Assembly: GCA_937890045.1 (NCBI GenBank)
Contig: CALBXV010000371.1
Coordinates: 1 to 11,115, forward strand
Reading direction: 5' to 3'
Length of the DNA stretch: 11,115 nt
Source of the DNA: an uncultured archaeon
Lineage (GTDB): Archaea > Thermoproteota > Nitrososphaeria > Nitrososphaerales > CALBXV01
In this document: in pieces, positions 1 to 7,138 of the stretch
Layout of the letters: every line of letters begins with the position of its first letter
Position numbering within the stretch: position 1 is the first letter of the stretch
Program-made: the position numbers and the translations under genes
Notes under the pieces: generated by a model
What the model saw: only the letters and a program-made list of their open reading frames with translations
What the model was told of the DNA's origin: nothing
Database searches by the model: none

Positions 1-685
1 AAAATGTTTTATCTACCGATATTTCTTCAAAAGATTTGGTGGCACTAGCTAGGTTTTGGTTCACTAATTTTAAATTTTGATCTTTATCACTTAAGTTTGA
101 TTGTTCATTTTTTAGATTATTAATATTGTGACCCAAAGCAGTAATATAGTTTTTAACAATTTGAAATGAATCAGAAATTAATATATTAGGTTGGATTAAT
201 TTCTCTAAAATATCCAGATCTAAACGTAATTTTTTAAGTGATCCAAATAATAATTTTGATTCATCAGGAATAAAACGAAATAGTAATTTACCATGTGTAA
301 CTGCAGCTTCATCAATATGACTTAAAATAGTAACAACAATTTTTTTAATATTTATAGTGTCTAAAAATTTATCAGTTTGAGGAATTGAGATATCAGTAAT
401 TTTAACTAGTCTTTTGGAAAAACGGATTTTAGAATTTAAAATATTAGTAAGAATATTTTTTGGTAAATCTAATTCGCTAATATCTAAATCCAATAATTTT
501 TTTGCATTATCGTTTATGTTAGTTACATCAGATTTAATATTATCAATAGTTAATTTAACATCTAACATTAGATCTTCAAATTTAGAGAGTTCTTGACTAT
601 TAATCCAGGACTGTAAATCATTAACATTAATATTATAAGTGTGAACTTCTTCTTTCTTTTTTCCAAATTTAAAGAAATTAATCAC
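1..685 (-). CDS. Unrecognised helical protein, N-terminal part (runs off left edge)
   Basis: An open frame of 228 codons enters from the left edge, so only the N-terminal part is visible. I do not recognise the family. The protein begins MINFFKFGKKKEEVHTYN, a hydrophobic/basic start, then becomes a mostly helical, Leu/Ile/Asp/Lys-rich chain with few Gly or Pro. Residues from about 185 onward (rich in Asn, Leu, Lys, Gln) look like a coiled coil. There are no zinc or P-loop motifs and no catalytic signature. The GTG start at 685 is supported by an AT-rich TATA-like element on the minus strand (about 704-713), centred roughly 24 bp upstream, as expected for a leaderless archaeal mRNA. The frame stays open further upstream to a TAA at 809-811 but has no ATG, GTG or TTG there. 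A structural or membrane-associated role is only a guess. Confidence 0.75.
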   Translation of the reverse strand, partial: MINFFKFGKKKEEVHTYNINVNDLQSWINSQELSKFEDLMLDVKLTIDNIKSDVTNINDNAKKLLDLDISELDLPKNILTNILNSKIRFSKRLVKITDISIPQTDKFLDTINIKKIVVTILSHIDEAAVTHGKLLFRFIPDESKLLFGSLKKLRLDLDILEKLIQPNILISDSFQIVKNYITALGHNINNLKNEQSNLSDKDQNLKLVNQNLASATKSFEEISVDKTF

Positions 686-863
686 AAAAAAAAATACAAT
701 TATAATAATATAAAAGTTTAGATTAATGAAATGATTAAAAGTTAGTTTACATAATAATACAATGATTTCTATAATAAGTGCATAACGACGGCCATATCTG
801 ACTTTTAATTAAATTAAATACATGATGATGTGGTTTACCCATATATGCTACATATAGAAATCA

Positions 864-935
864 ATTCCCCGGAAAAGAAATTTAATAAGATAGAGTTAAT
901 CTAACGATGAGTTAAATTGATCAGAGCCGGGGGAT
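864..935. other. Candidate structured element (possible small RNA), strand unknown
   Basis: This sits in the 259-bp gene-free stretch 686-944. A 9-bp stem can form between 864-872 (ATTCCCCGG) and 927-935 (CCGGGGGAT) with one G-T pair. Inside it a 7-bp stem pairs 879-885 (AATTTAA) with 912-918 (TTAAATT), and a 4-bp hairpin GTTA-ATC-TAAC sits at 895-905. The G/C-rich ends stand out in a genome of about 25% G+C, which in AT-rich archaea often marks structured RNA. I found no tRNA T-arm, no ACA box next to the stem and no complete C/D box set, so no RNA class is assigned. It may equally be a 3' processing or spacer element of the SRP RNA transcript. The rest of 686-944 holds another small hairpin (842-856, TATATG-CTA-CATATA) and a G/C-rich patch at about 780-801, with no gene I can support. 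Confidence 0.3.
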
Positions 936-944
936 AATAATTAT

Positions 945-1262
945 ATGACAGTAGCTCTATTGGGGTTCGCATAGAAAATAGGTGCAACTAACTGCTAAAT
1001 GTCCACTACGTAGACGTAACAGCGTAACTACTTCATTTTACAGCTGCTCCCTCCCGGATCTGACTGGTTTTAACAACAAGAAGTTAGATATTTTCTTTCG
1101 AAAATAGTACGCTTCTCGCAATCACCCGTTACGGCGTAGTATCTACCACTAGCAAATAGTAGCATTACTATCAACTATGTTTAAACCAATAGTTACTGAC
1201 TCCTGCATATAGTCGATTTCAGGTTGGTGGACGACTAGCCCTCCAGTCCTACCTACTGTCAT
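945..1262 (-). ncRNA. Archaeal signal recognition particle RNA (7S RNA)
   Basis: This is the RNA scaffold of the SRP, which binds SRP54 and SRP19 and directs nascent membrane and secreted proteins to the translocon. The decisive motif is the SRP54-binding helix 8 on the minus strand (1041-1063): CAGATCC, a GGGA (GNRA) tetraloop, then the asymmetric bulge strand GGGAGCAGCTG. It matches the universally conserved core. The RNA ends pair with each other as expected: ATGACAGTAG at the 5' end (1262-1253) is complementary to CTACTGTCAT at the 3' end (954-945). This fixes the length near 318 nt, normal for archaeal 7S RNA. The 5' third would be the Alu-like domain. Its G+C content is visibly above that of the flanking genes. 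Ends could be off by several bases. A TATA box lies about 25 bp upstream (1282-1290). Confidence 0.9.
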
Positions 1263-1281
1263 TTAATTAATATCAATACTA

Positions 1282-1290
1282 AGATATATT
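1282..1290 (-). promoter_or_regulatory. TATA box of the SRP RNA gene
   Basis: On the minus strand this reads AATATATCTT-like and is centred about 24-25 bp upstream of the inferred RNA 5' end at 1262, the spacing used by archaeal TBP/TFB promoters. It overlaps the stop codon of the upstream ttuA-like gene (1289-1291), so the SRP RNA promoter is embedded in that gene's 3' end. The position is inferred from the helix-defined RNA end. Confidence 0.55.
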
Positions 1291-2206
1291 ACTTGTTAAT
1301 TTTAATCAAGTTTAATGTATTACAAACTGAACAAATTTCTGAAGATGAGATGTTACCACATTTCTTGCAAGATAAACGAGTTTTACTAGTTGATGGAGTG
1401 TTTTGAGACATCGAAATTGCACTTTTTAAAATACTATATTGAATACCTGGATGTTGTTGTTCAAGATTTTTAAGAAATTCACGAATTTGTGTTCTTATAC
1501 CTTCATTCATATATGGGCATGTGTTAGTTTGAAATGGAAATTTTGAGAAATATGCGTAAAGTGTAATTTCATGTTCACTTATTTCAAGAAAGGGTTTAAC
1601 TCTTCTGATATTTTCATTATACGTGTTTTTAGGGTTGAGCCAAGTTATTTTATCTAAATCACCATTACAAATATTAATAAAATAAGTTTGTAAATAATCA
1701 TCTAAATTATGTCCAGTTGCTATAACTGTAGCTCCAATTTTTTTGGCAGCAACGTCAATTGCACGTCTTCTAAAAGGTCCACAGATTGCACAGGAAGAAA
1801 TATGACGTTGATTTTTCCAATCTAAAGCATTGTCAAGAGTTGTATTATATAATTCTTTATAAGAAACTATAGATAGTGGAATATTATATTTTTTTACAAC
1901 ATCTTTGGTAATATCAATAGCCTCATCTCTATAATCTTGTATTCCTTCATCAATCAGAATTGCATGTAACTCAGCAGAATGTGAAGTGTAAATTTCCTTT
2001 AATACACGTAATAATGAGAGGCTGTCTTTACCACCAGATATAGCAATAGCTATTTTATCTCCATACTTAAACATATTATATTTAGAGATAGTTTTTCTAG
2101 TTTTTTCCACGATTGAAGAGCAAAAACATTTCTTACAAAGTTTTTCTCCAGAATACTTACGGAAATATACAGCGAATTTATCGCAAAAACTACATTTTTT
2201 GTTCAA
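1289..2206 (-). CDS. ttuA: TtuA/Ncs6-family tRNA 2-thiolation enzyme
   Basis: This ATP-pyrophosphatase family enzyme adenylates a tRNA uridine C2 and replaces its oxygen with sulfur. It is 305 residues long, normal for the TtuA/TIGR00269 group. An N-terminal zinc finger uses Cys5, Cys8, Cys24 and Cys27. The PP-loop SGGKDS is at 57-62. Cys139 and Cys142 (CAIC) with Cys230 are placed like the three ligands of the catalytic [4Fe-4S] cluster. ATGHNLDD is at 163-170. A C-terminal zinc finger uses Cys280, Cys283, Cys292 and Cys295. All key residues are present, so it should be active. The start is a TTG at 2206; the frame is closed by a stop two codons upstream, leaving no alternative. Whether the target is U54 of the T-loop (TtuA) or the wobble U34 (Ncs6-like) cannot be told from sequence alone; the gene symbol follows the family. 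Confidence 0.92.
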   Translation of the reverse strand: MNKKCSFCDKFAVYFRKYSGEKLCKKCFCSSIVEKTRKTISKYNMFKYGDKIAIAISGGKDSLSLLRVLKEIYTSHSAELHAILIDEGIQDYRDEAIDITKDVVKKYNIPLSIVSYKELYNTTLDNALDWKNQRHISSCAICGPFRRRAIDVAAKKIGATVIATGHNLDDYLQTYFINICNGDLDKITWLNPKNTYNENIRRVKPFLEISEHEITLYAYFSKFPFQTNTCPYMNEGIRTQIREFLKNLEQQHPGIQYSILKSAISMSQNTPSTSKTRLSCKKCGNISSSEICSVCNTLNLIKINK

Positions 2207-2317
2207 TATTTACAAAATTACATAAGATATTAATAAAATTAATCTCAAATTACATAAATCTCTAGTCATAATGTTTACACCATTAATCTGTAGAAATATT
2301 AAAATAATTTATGCAAG

Positions 2318-2325
2318 TATAAAAT
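2318..2325 (+). promoter_or_regulatory. Likely TATA box of the P1 peptidase gene
   Basis: TATAAAAT lies in the 129-bp divergent spacer between the ttuA-like gene and the P1 peptidase gene. It is centred about 29 bp before the TTG at 2351, which would give an almost leaderless mRNA. A weaker AT-rich element at about 2306-2313 is placed about 26 bp before the other candidate start, TTG 2336. Confidence 0.4.
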
Positions 2326-2335
2326 TAATAAAGTT

Positions 2336-3202
2336 TTGACAAATAATTTATTGAATCTTAAACCAAAATTATCTCGTTCAAAATCATCAATATATGTAAA
2401 TATTGATAACATAAAAGTAGCACAAGTAGAATATAAAGAAGGTCCTGTTGGATTAACCTATATTGATTTTGGTAAAAAAGGAGCAAAATGTTATATGGAT
2501 GTTAGAGGTGGTTGACCTGCTTATCTAAACGCTCTTTCAACTAATCATAAACAGCATATTGATGGAATTAATATATCAGGAGGATCAATATTAGGTTTAG
2601 AATCAACTACAGGTATAATTACTGAAAGTTTAAGAAATAGTAAATATAAATTTTGGAAAAGTGTAAATGGTTCTATTATTTATAGTCATAATTTAATTAG
2701 AAATAAAATTTATCCAGATAAAAATTTGGGAAGTTTTGCATTTAATAATTTAGATACAAAGTTATATAATGGTCAATCAGACGCTGGATTATCTGCTGCA
2801 AAAGGTCAAGGATGGGAGATAAAAAATTATAAAAACGGAATAAAAATATTAGCATTAGTTGTTAATAATGCTATTGGTGACATTTATAAAAACAATAAAA
2901 AGATAAATAGTGATACTGTCGATTTTTCTAAACTCAAATTAGGAACAAAAACTACAATTACAGTTTTAATAACTAATTTACAATTAGATAATGATGAATT
3001 AAAACAAATGGCTTATCAAGTAAATTCATCAATGGCAAAAATAATTAGACCGTTTAATACATTTTATGATGGGGATGTGTTTTATTCATGTTCAACTGAG
3101 ACAAAAAAGAAGTCAAAAAAGTTTAGAAGTAGTGAATTAATTAAATTTTTTATAGATTGTTCAAACGTTGTTGAAAAAGCAATATTTAACTCATTAAAAT
3201 AA
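2336..3202 (+). pseudogene. P1/DmpA-family peptidase with one in-frame TGA
   Basis: One reading frame runs from a TTG at 2336 (or 2351) to the TAA ending at 3202, broken only by a TGA at 2513-2515 (codon 60 from 2336). Both sides match the DmpA/P1 (peptidase S58, L-aminopeptidase/D-esterase) family. Before the stop come VEYKEGPVGLTYIDFG and MDVRGG; after it come NISGGSILGLESTTG, SDAGLSAAKGQGWE, the TTITVLIT strand that should contain the self-cleavage Ser/Thr nucleophile, and RPFNTFYDGDVFYSCST. Family members are Ntn hydrolases that cut themselves into two chains. The stop falls right after the conserved VRGG turn. A single base change from TGG, GGA or TCA would explain it. No other lesion is visible. 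It could be a very recent pseudogene, an assembly error or a recoded gene. A shorter product from the TTG at 2726 would lack the N-terminal half and is unlikely to work. Confidence 0.75.
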
Positions 3203-3220
3203 TTTTATACTTATTTAGAT

Positions 3221-4288
3221 TTAATTATATATTTGATATCTAAGTAATGCAATAATACCACCAAGTGATGAAACTTGTAATCCAATATCTGTAGTTGAAT
3301 CTACAATAAGAATAGATCCTCCAATTAACTCTATTTTATTAAGAACTGTAATTAATAAATCTTCATTTATATTTTTTTCAAATATTTTATTAGAAAGTAA
3401 AACTGCTTTTACTGCTCCTAAATTAGTAGCTGCATTCACTTCATCAAAAGAAAGAGCAGTGTCTTTAACTTGATCCACAATACTTTTCATAATTTGGTTA
3501 AGTATGGTATAAGCATGAAAAAAAGTAGAATTCTTAATTTTTTGGATAAAATCTGGCGATTTTAATGTTATATAAACTCCATCATGACCAGAAAGATCAA
3601 TATTTTGAATTGTAGTTATTAAATCAACAAAATTATTATGTTTATTTAATAAATAATTATGTAATAGATCTTTAGTATTTCCTGGTCCACAAATAAATAA
3701 AGGATATTTTTTATTTACAAAATTTTTGATTTGTTCAGCTATTTCTTCAAAATATGTTTGATTGGAGGATTTTTTTATAGAATAATGTTTACCAGATTCA
3801 TTTGAATCGATTTTAGGATAAATATGTAGATGAGTGTCTAATAAAATACCTAAAGCGGCTTCTCTTCTATCAATTGCAATAATTGCAAACCCATTATTTT
3901 GATTTTTATTCTTTTTTAATAATTTATATTCTAAATCATTAATTTGGTTTTTTTTTATTGATATGCGTTTGTCTATAGTAATACTTAATGAATGAAAGGC
4001 GCCTTTAGATATATTTTCATCAGAGGTTTCAATTATAGGTCCAATGACTTTAAGTCTATCTAATACATTATCAAGATTGACCTGTTGTACTTTAACACAT
4101 ATGTTTACTTTAATTCGTTCTCCTTTATTGGGTCTTATATGTTCTCCCACTTGTTTTATAACTCTAGTAGTTTGAGCAGTGATTAAATCATTAGGTTTAA
4201 TTAATCTTCTTAAAATCCATAAATCATCAAAAGATTCAGGGCAGAGGTCAAGTAAACCAATTTTGGGTTTAAACGTATAAATTTTCAT
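3221..4288 (-). CDS. pelA: Pelota, ribosome rescue factor
   Basis: Archaeal Pelota is the eRF1-like protein that, with aEF1A and ABCE1, enters stalled ribosomes and splits them so that faulty mRNA can be destroyed. At 355 residues it has normal length. The N-terminal Sm-like domain (about 1-125) carries DDLWILRRLIKPND (21-34) and the strand KGERIKVNICVKV (55-67). The central domain (about 133-250) contains CGPGNTK at 200-206. The C-terminal eL30-like domain contains GAVKAVLLSN at 291-300. There is no GGQ motif, which separates Pelota from the release factor aRF1. It starts at ATG 4288, 14 bp downstream of the dnaG stop and on the same strand, so the two are probably one transcript. The 3' end faces the P1 peptidase gene across an 18-bp T-rich gap. 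Confidence 0.95.
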   Translation of the reverse strand: MKIYTFKPKIGLLDLCPESFDDLWILRRLIKPNDLITAQTTRVIKQVGEHIRPNKGERIKVNICVKVQQVNLDNVLDRLKVIGPIIETSDENISKGAFHSLSITIDKRISIKKNQINDLEYKLLKKNKNQNNGFAIIAIDRREAALGILLDTHLHIYPKIDSNESGKHYSIKKSSNQTYFEEIAEQIKNFVNKKYPLFICGPGNTKDLLHNYLLNKHNNFVDLITTIQNIDLSGHDGVYITLKSPDFIQKIKNSTFFHAYTILNQIMKSIVDQVKDTALSFDEVNAATNLGAVKAVLLSNKIFEKNINEDLLITVLNKIELIGGSILIVDSTTDIGLQVSSLGGIIALLRYQIYN

Positions 4289-4302
4289 TACTTATTTTTC
4301 TA

Positions 4303-5505
4303 TTAAATTCCTAAATCTTGAAATGTATATAGATCAATTTCATCAACATTATTTAATTTAGTAAGTCGATGTCCAATTACATATTTAATTCCAGCAGTTT
4401 TACATGTATCAACTAATCTTTGAGTAATTATACCATCTAAAATAACACATATACAATTCTTTTTCGTTTGTATTAATTCAATTAATGCATTTATTTGAGT
4501 TTGTGTTATTGATTTAAAATTTTTATCTAACAAACTTGCTTCAAGATTTCCATTAATTTTATCATAAATCTTTTTAGTGCTAGTTAAAAGTTTTGCAGGA
4601 CAGTCTTTAAGTGATTTTGGAGATATGGGAGTAGGTTCATCAAAATCTTCGTCATTTTCTTGAAAGCTGGGTTCCCTTTGTTTAAACTCTTGTTTAAACT
4701 TGGGTTTGGGTGGGACCCGTTTATGTTCTAATAAGTTTTTAACCTCAATTGGAGTTAAATCTTCAACTTCTTTTCCTCTAGGTGCACGTAATACTGTCTT
4801 TATATTAGTAACTTGTATTAATTCTTTTTTAATTATATCTCCTCCACGATCTCCATCAAGAACTGCAATCAATTTTTTAGTTTTTGATAATTTAATAATA
4901 GATAAAGGAACTTTAGTGCCTTCAACAGCAACTACATTTTCTATTCCAGCTTTAAGAAAAACCAATACATCAGCTCTTCCTTCAACTACAAATATAGAAT
5001 CTGATTCTTTTACAGTGGGACCGGCAGGAAGTTTCTCTTTCCCGAACGCAGTAATTTTTTCAGGTATTTGTGAGGATTGAATATCTTTATGAATTTCTTC
5101 ACTTTCACTAACTGATGTTGTAGCCCAATTTTTAACAATTTCTTTAGCTCGATCAGCTATTTGTTGTTTTTTAATATTTCGGACGTCATCAATAGCTTCA
5201 AGTTTAAAAGTTGAGATGCAAGGTCCTACTTTATCAATAGTTTCAAGAGATGCAGCAATTAATGCAGCAGTAGATATGTCGGTTGACATTGGAATATTAA
5301 CTGTTCCAGTAGTTTTACCTTTTTCAGATTTCGTTGTAATTTCTATTCTTCCAATTTTAAAAGTTTTTTGTAATTCATTTAAATTTAATTCTGGACCAAA
5401 TAAACCTTCAGTTTGTCCAAAAATAGCACCCACAATATCGGGTCTTTCAACTACACCATCAATTTTAAAACTAATTCTAACTTGATACTTTAATACTTCT
5501 TGCAA
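4303..5505 (-). CDS. dnaG: Archaeal DnaG (TOPRIM protein, exosome-associated)
   Basis: This is the archaeal DnaG-type protein. It has a TOPRIM nucleotidyl-transferase fold like bacterial primase but in archaea is mainly known as a stable subunit of the RNA-degrading exosome, giving poly(A) preference; weak primase activity has also been reported. It is 400 residues long, within the family range. The N-terminal domain (about 1-165) is archaea-specific. The TOPRIM core has VVEGRADV at 173-180 with catalytic Glu175 and the metal-binding DGDRGG at 217-222. A charged, Pro-rich linker follows (about 262-295). The C-terminal part (about 300-400) is typical of archaeal DnaG. The start is TTG 5505, preceded by a GGTGA at 5518-5514. 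Pelota follows after 14 bp. The co-directional pairing with a ribosome-rescue factor favours the RNA-decay role. Confidence 0.95.
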   Translation of the reverse strand: MQEVLKYQVRISFKIDGVVERPDIVGAIFGQTEGLFGPELNLNELQKTFKIGRIEITTKSEKGKTTGTVNIPMSTDISTAALIAASLETIDKVGPCISTFKLEAIDDVRNIKKQQIADRAKEIVKNWATTSVSESEEIHKDIQSSQIPEKITAFGKEKLPAGPTVKESDSIFVVEGRADVLVFLKAGIENVVAVEGTKVPLSIIKLSKTKKLIAVLDGDRGGDIIKKELIQVTNIKTVLRAPRGKEVEDLTPIEVKNLLEHKRVPPKPKFKQEFKQREPSFQENDEDFDEPTPISPKSLKDCPAKLLTSTKKIYDKINGNLEASLLDKNFKSITQTQINALIELIQTKKNCICVILDGIITQRLVDTCKTAGIKYVIGHRLTKLNNVDEIDLYTFQDLGI

Positions 5506-5513
5506 ATTTTAAA

Positions 5514-5518
5514 TCACC
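5514..5518 (-). promoter_or_regulatory. dnaG: Shine-Dalgarno-like site of dnaG
   Basis: GGTGA on the minus strand ends 8 bases before the TTG at 5505 and supports that unusual start. Most other genes in the window show TATA-to-start spacing that suggests leaderless mRNA, so this first gene of a pair seems to have a short 5' leader. Confidence 0.5.
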
Positions 5519-5603
5519 ATATTTTATCTAATAATTTTATCTAATAAATCTAAATATTTTTTTTCTAAATTTTTTAAATATAAGAAATTCTATTATTTAG
5601 GAG

Positions 5604-5611
5604 TATAAAAC
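5604..5611 (+). promoter_or_regulatory. TATA box upstream of micro-ORF and leuC
   Basis: TATAAAAC is the best TATA match in the divergent dnaG-leuC spacer. Its centre lies about 26.5 bp before the A of ATG 5634, which is exact archaeal promoter spacing for a leaderless start. The transcript may continue into leuC with a leader of about 100 nt. A second AT-rich stretch (5703-5720) closer to leuC might be its own TATA box. Confidence 0.5.
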
Positions 5612-5633
5612 AATTGTGTATATAACTACAATT

Positions 5634-5696
5634 ATGAATAATACTGAGATGAATAATATTAAAGAATTTAATAGTTTTTTAGGGAAAAGTAAGTAA
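5634..5696 (+). CDS. Possible 20-residue micro-ORF before leuC
   Basis: An ATG-started frame of 20 codons plus TAA encodes MNNTEMNNIKEFNSFLGKSK. The only support is position: the ATG is about 26 bp after a clear TATA box (5604-5611), as expected for leaderless translation, and the frame ends 37 bp before leuC. It has a single leucine codon, so it is not a classical leu attenuator peptide. It is polar, with no motif or membrane segment. It may be chance in AT-rich DNA. Confidence 0.25.
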   Translation: MNNTEMNNIKEFNSFLGKSK

Positions 5697-5733
5697 TATT
5701 AATTACATAAATATAAATTAAACTGTATAATCA

Positions 5734-7137
5734 TTGTCTAACCAAACATTATTTGATAAAATATGGAATTCACATGTAATTCATGAGGGGGAAGATAAAT
5801 CAGCATTACTATATGTTAATAAACATTTTATACATGAAGTTACATCACCACAGGCATTTGCGGGATTAAAAAGTGCTGGGAGAAGAGTGAGAAGACCGGA
5901 TTTAACTTTTGCCACTATGGATCATAATGTATCAACAGATAATAGAATTCAACCAATTAAGAATTTAACATCTAAAATCCAAATTAATACATTAGAAAAA
6001 AATTGTAAAGAAAATAATATTACGTTATTTGATATGAATAGTAAATATCAGGGTATTGTACATGTTATTGGTCCAGAATTAGGATTGACATTACCAGGAG
6101 ATATAATAGTATGTGGTGATAGTCACACTTCAACTCATGGAGCATTAGGCGCGTTTGCGTTTGGAATTGGTACAAGTGATGTAGAGCATGTGTTAGCAAC
6201 TCAATGTATTTGGTTTAAAAAACCGAAAAATTATCAAATTATATTAAATGGGGAAATTAGCTATGGTGTTACTGCGAAAGATGTTGTATTATCTATAATC
6301 AAACAAATTGGTATAAAAGGAGGTGTAGGGTCAGTAATCGAATATAATGGAAGCGTCATAAAACAATTTTCATTAGAAGAACGAATGTCAATATGTAATA
6401 TGTCTATTGAAGCTGGAGCACGAGCTGGACTAATTGCTCCAGATGATGAAACAATAAAATATATATCTAATAAAAAATATACTCCTAAAGCTAAAGAATT
6501 TGAAAAATTACTAGAAAATATATCTAATTTAAAAACTGATAATAAAGCAAAATTTGATAAAACAACTATATTAAATTGTTCAAAAATTGAGCCACAAGTA
6601 ACTTGGGGAACTAATCCTGCGATGATATCAGATATCACTGGTATAGTGCCAAACCCAAAAGACTTTAAAGACATAGAAATTGAGAAAGCAACTGCTAACG
6701 CATTAGAATATATGGATTTAAAACCTGGGACTCTAATTACAGACATAGAGATTGATAGAGTGTTTATTGGATCGTGTACAAATTCAAGATTAAGTGATTT
6801 ACTAGCTGTTGCAAACATAATTAAAGGAAAAAAGATAAATTCAAATGTTAGAGCAATGATTGTTCCAGGCTCTCAATCCGTAAAAAGAGAGGCGGAAAAT
6901 TTAGGATTGGAGAAGATATTTCAAGAAGCAGGGTTTGAATGGAGGAATTCTGGCTGTAGTATGTGTTTAGGGATGAATGATGATATATTAGCTCCTCAAG
7001 AGAGATGTGCAAGTACTTCTAATAGGAATTTTGAGGGTAGACAAGGAGCTGGGGGTAGGACGCATTTAGTAAGTCCGATAATGGCAGCTGCTGCAGCAAT
7101 AGAAGGTCATTTTATTGATGTAAGGGAGTGGGCATAA
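5734..7137 (+). CDS. leuC: 3-isopropylmalate dehydratase large subunit
   Basis: LeuC carries the [4Fe-4S] cluster of isopropylmalate isomerase, which with LeuD converts 2-isopropylmalate to 3-isopropylmalate in leucine synthesis. Cluster ligands are visible as Cys348 (GSCTNSR) and Cys408/Cys411 (GCSMCLGMN). Other aconitase-family blocks include HEVTSPQAF near residue 34, GDSHTSTHGALG near 129-140 and the C-terminal NRNFEGRQGAGGRTHLVSP. The length of 467 and the collinear N-terminus match the longer bacterial LeuC type, not the roughly 420-residue archaeal/homoaconitase type. The start must be TTG 5734, because a TAA at 5728-5730 closes the frame and no other start lies between. leuD follows after one base, so the two subunits are translationally coupled. 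Confidence 0.97.
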   Translation: MSNQTLFDKIWNSHVIHEGEDKSALLYVNKHFIHEVTSPQAFAGLKSAGRRVRRPDLTFATMDHNVSTDNRIQPIKNLTSKIQINTLEKNCKENNITLFDMNSKYQGIVHVIGPELGLTLPGDIIVCGDSHTSTHGALGAFAFGIGTSDVEHVLATQCIWFKKPKNYQIILNGEISYGVTAKDVVLSIIKQIGIKGGVGSVIEYNGSVIKQFSLEERMSICNMSIEAGARAGLIAPDDETIKYISNKKYTPKAKEFEKLLENISNLKTDNKAKFDKTTILNCSKIEPQVTWGTNPAMISDITGIVPNPKDFKDIEIEKATANALEYMDLKPGTLITDIEIDRVFIGSCTNSRLSDLLAVANIIKGKKINSNVRAMIVPGSQSVKREAENLGLEKIFQEAGFEWRNSGCSMCLGMNDDILAPQERCASTSNRNFEGRQGAGGRTHLVSPIMAAAAAIEGHFIDVREWA

Positions 7138-7138
7138 A

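Noticed and set aside
414..596. Plus-strand frame of 60 codons near the left edge.
   Set aside because: It is antisense to the longer left-edge minus-strand gene and has no promoter or motif.
781..801. ACGACGGCCATA resembles the conserved 5' part of 5S rRNA (CGGCCATA).
   Set aside because: The expected loop B/C sequence (ACACCC...GAAC) and the pairing 3' half do not follow on this strand; the match is too short to call a 5S rRNA or fragment.
822..911. ATGATGA at 822-828 fits box C of a C/D guide RNA.
   Set aside because: No CTGA box D or D' lies at a suitable distance downstream on the same strand.
864..935. tRNA or H/ACA guide RNA in the stem-loop near the SRP RNA.
   Set aside because: There is no T-arm consensus or cloverleaf, and no ACA directly 3' of the basal stem on either strand.
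2513..2515. TGA read as selenocysteine in the P1 peptidase.
   Set aside because: The position is not a catalytic site in this Ntn-hydrolase family, no selenocysteine insertion element was recognised nearby, and this archaeal group is not known for selenoproteins.
4700..5485. Plus-strand open frames opposite dnaG.
   Set aside because: They lie antisense to conserved DnaG coding sequence and have no recognisable protein features or own start signals.
6261..6818. Long minus-strand open frame inside leuC.
   Set aside because: It is antisense to a clearly conserved gene, and its residue pattern is that of a shadow frame.
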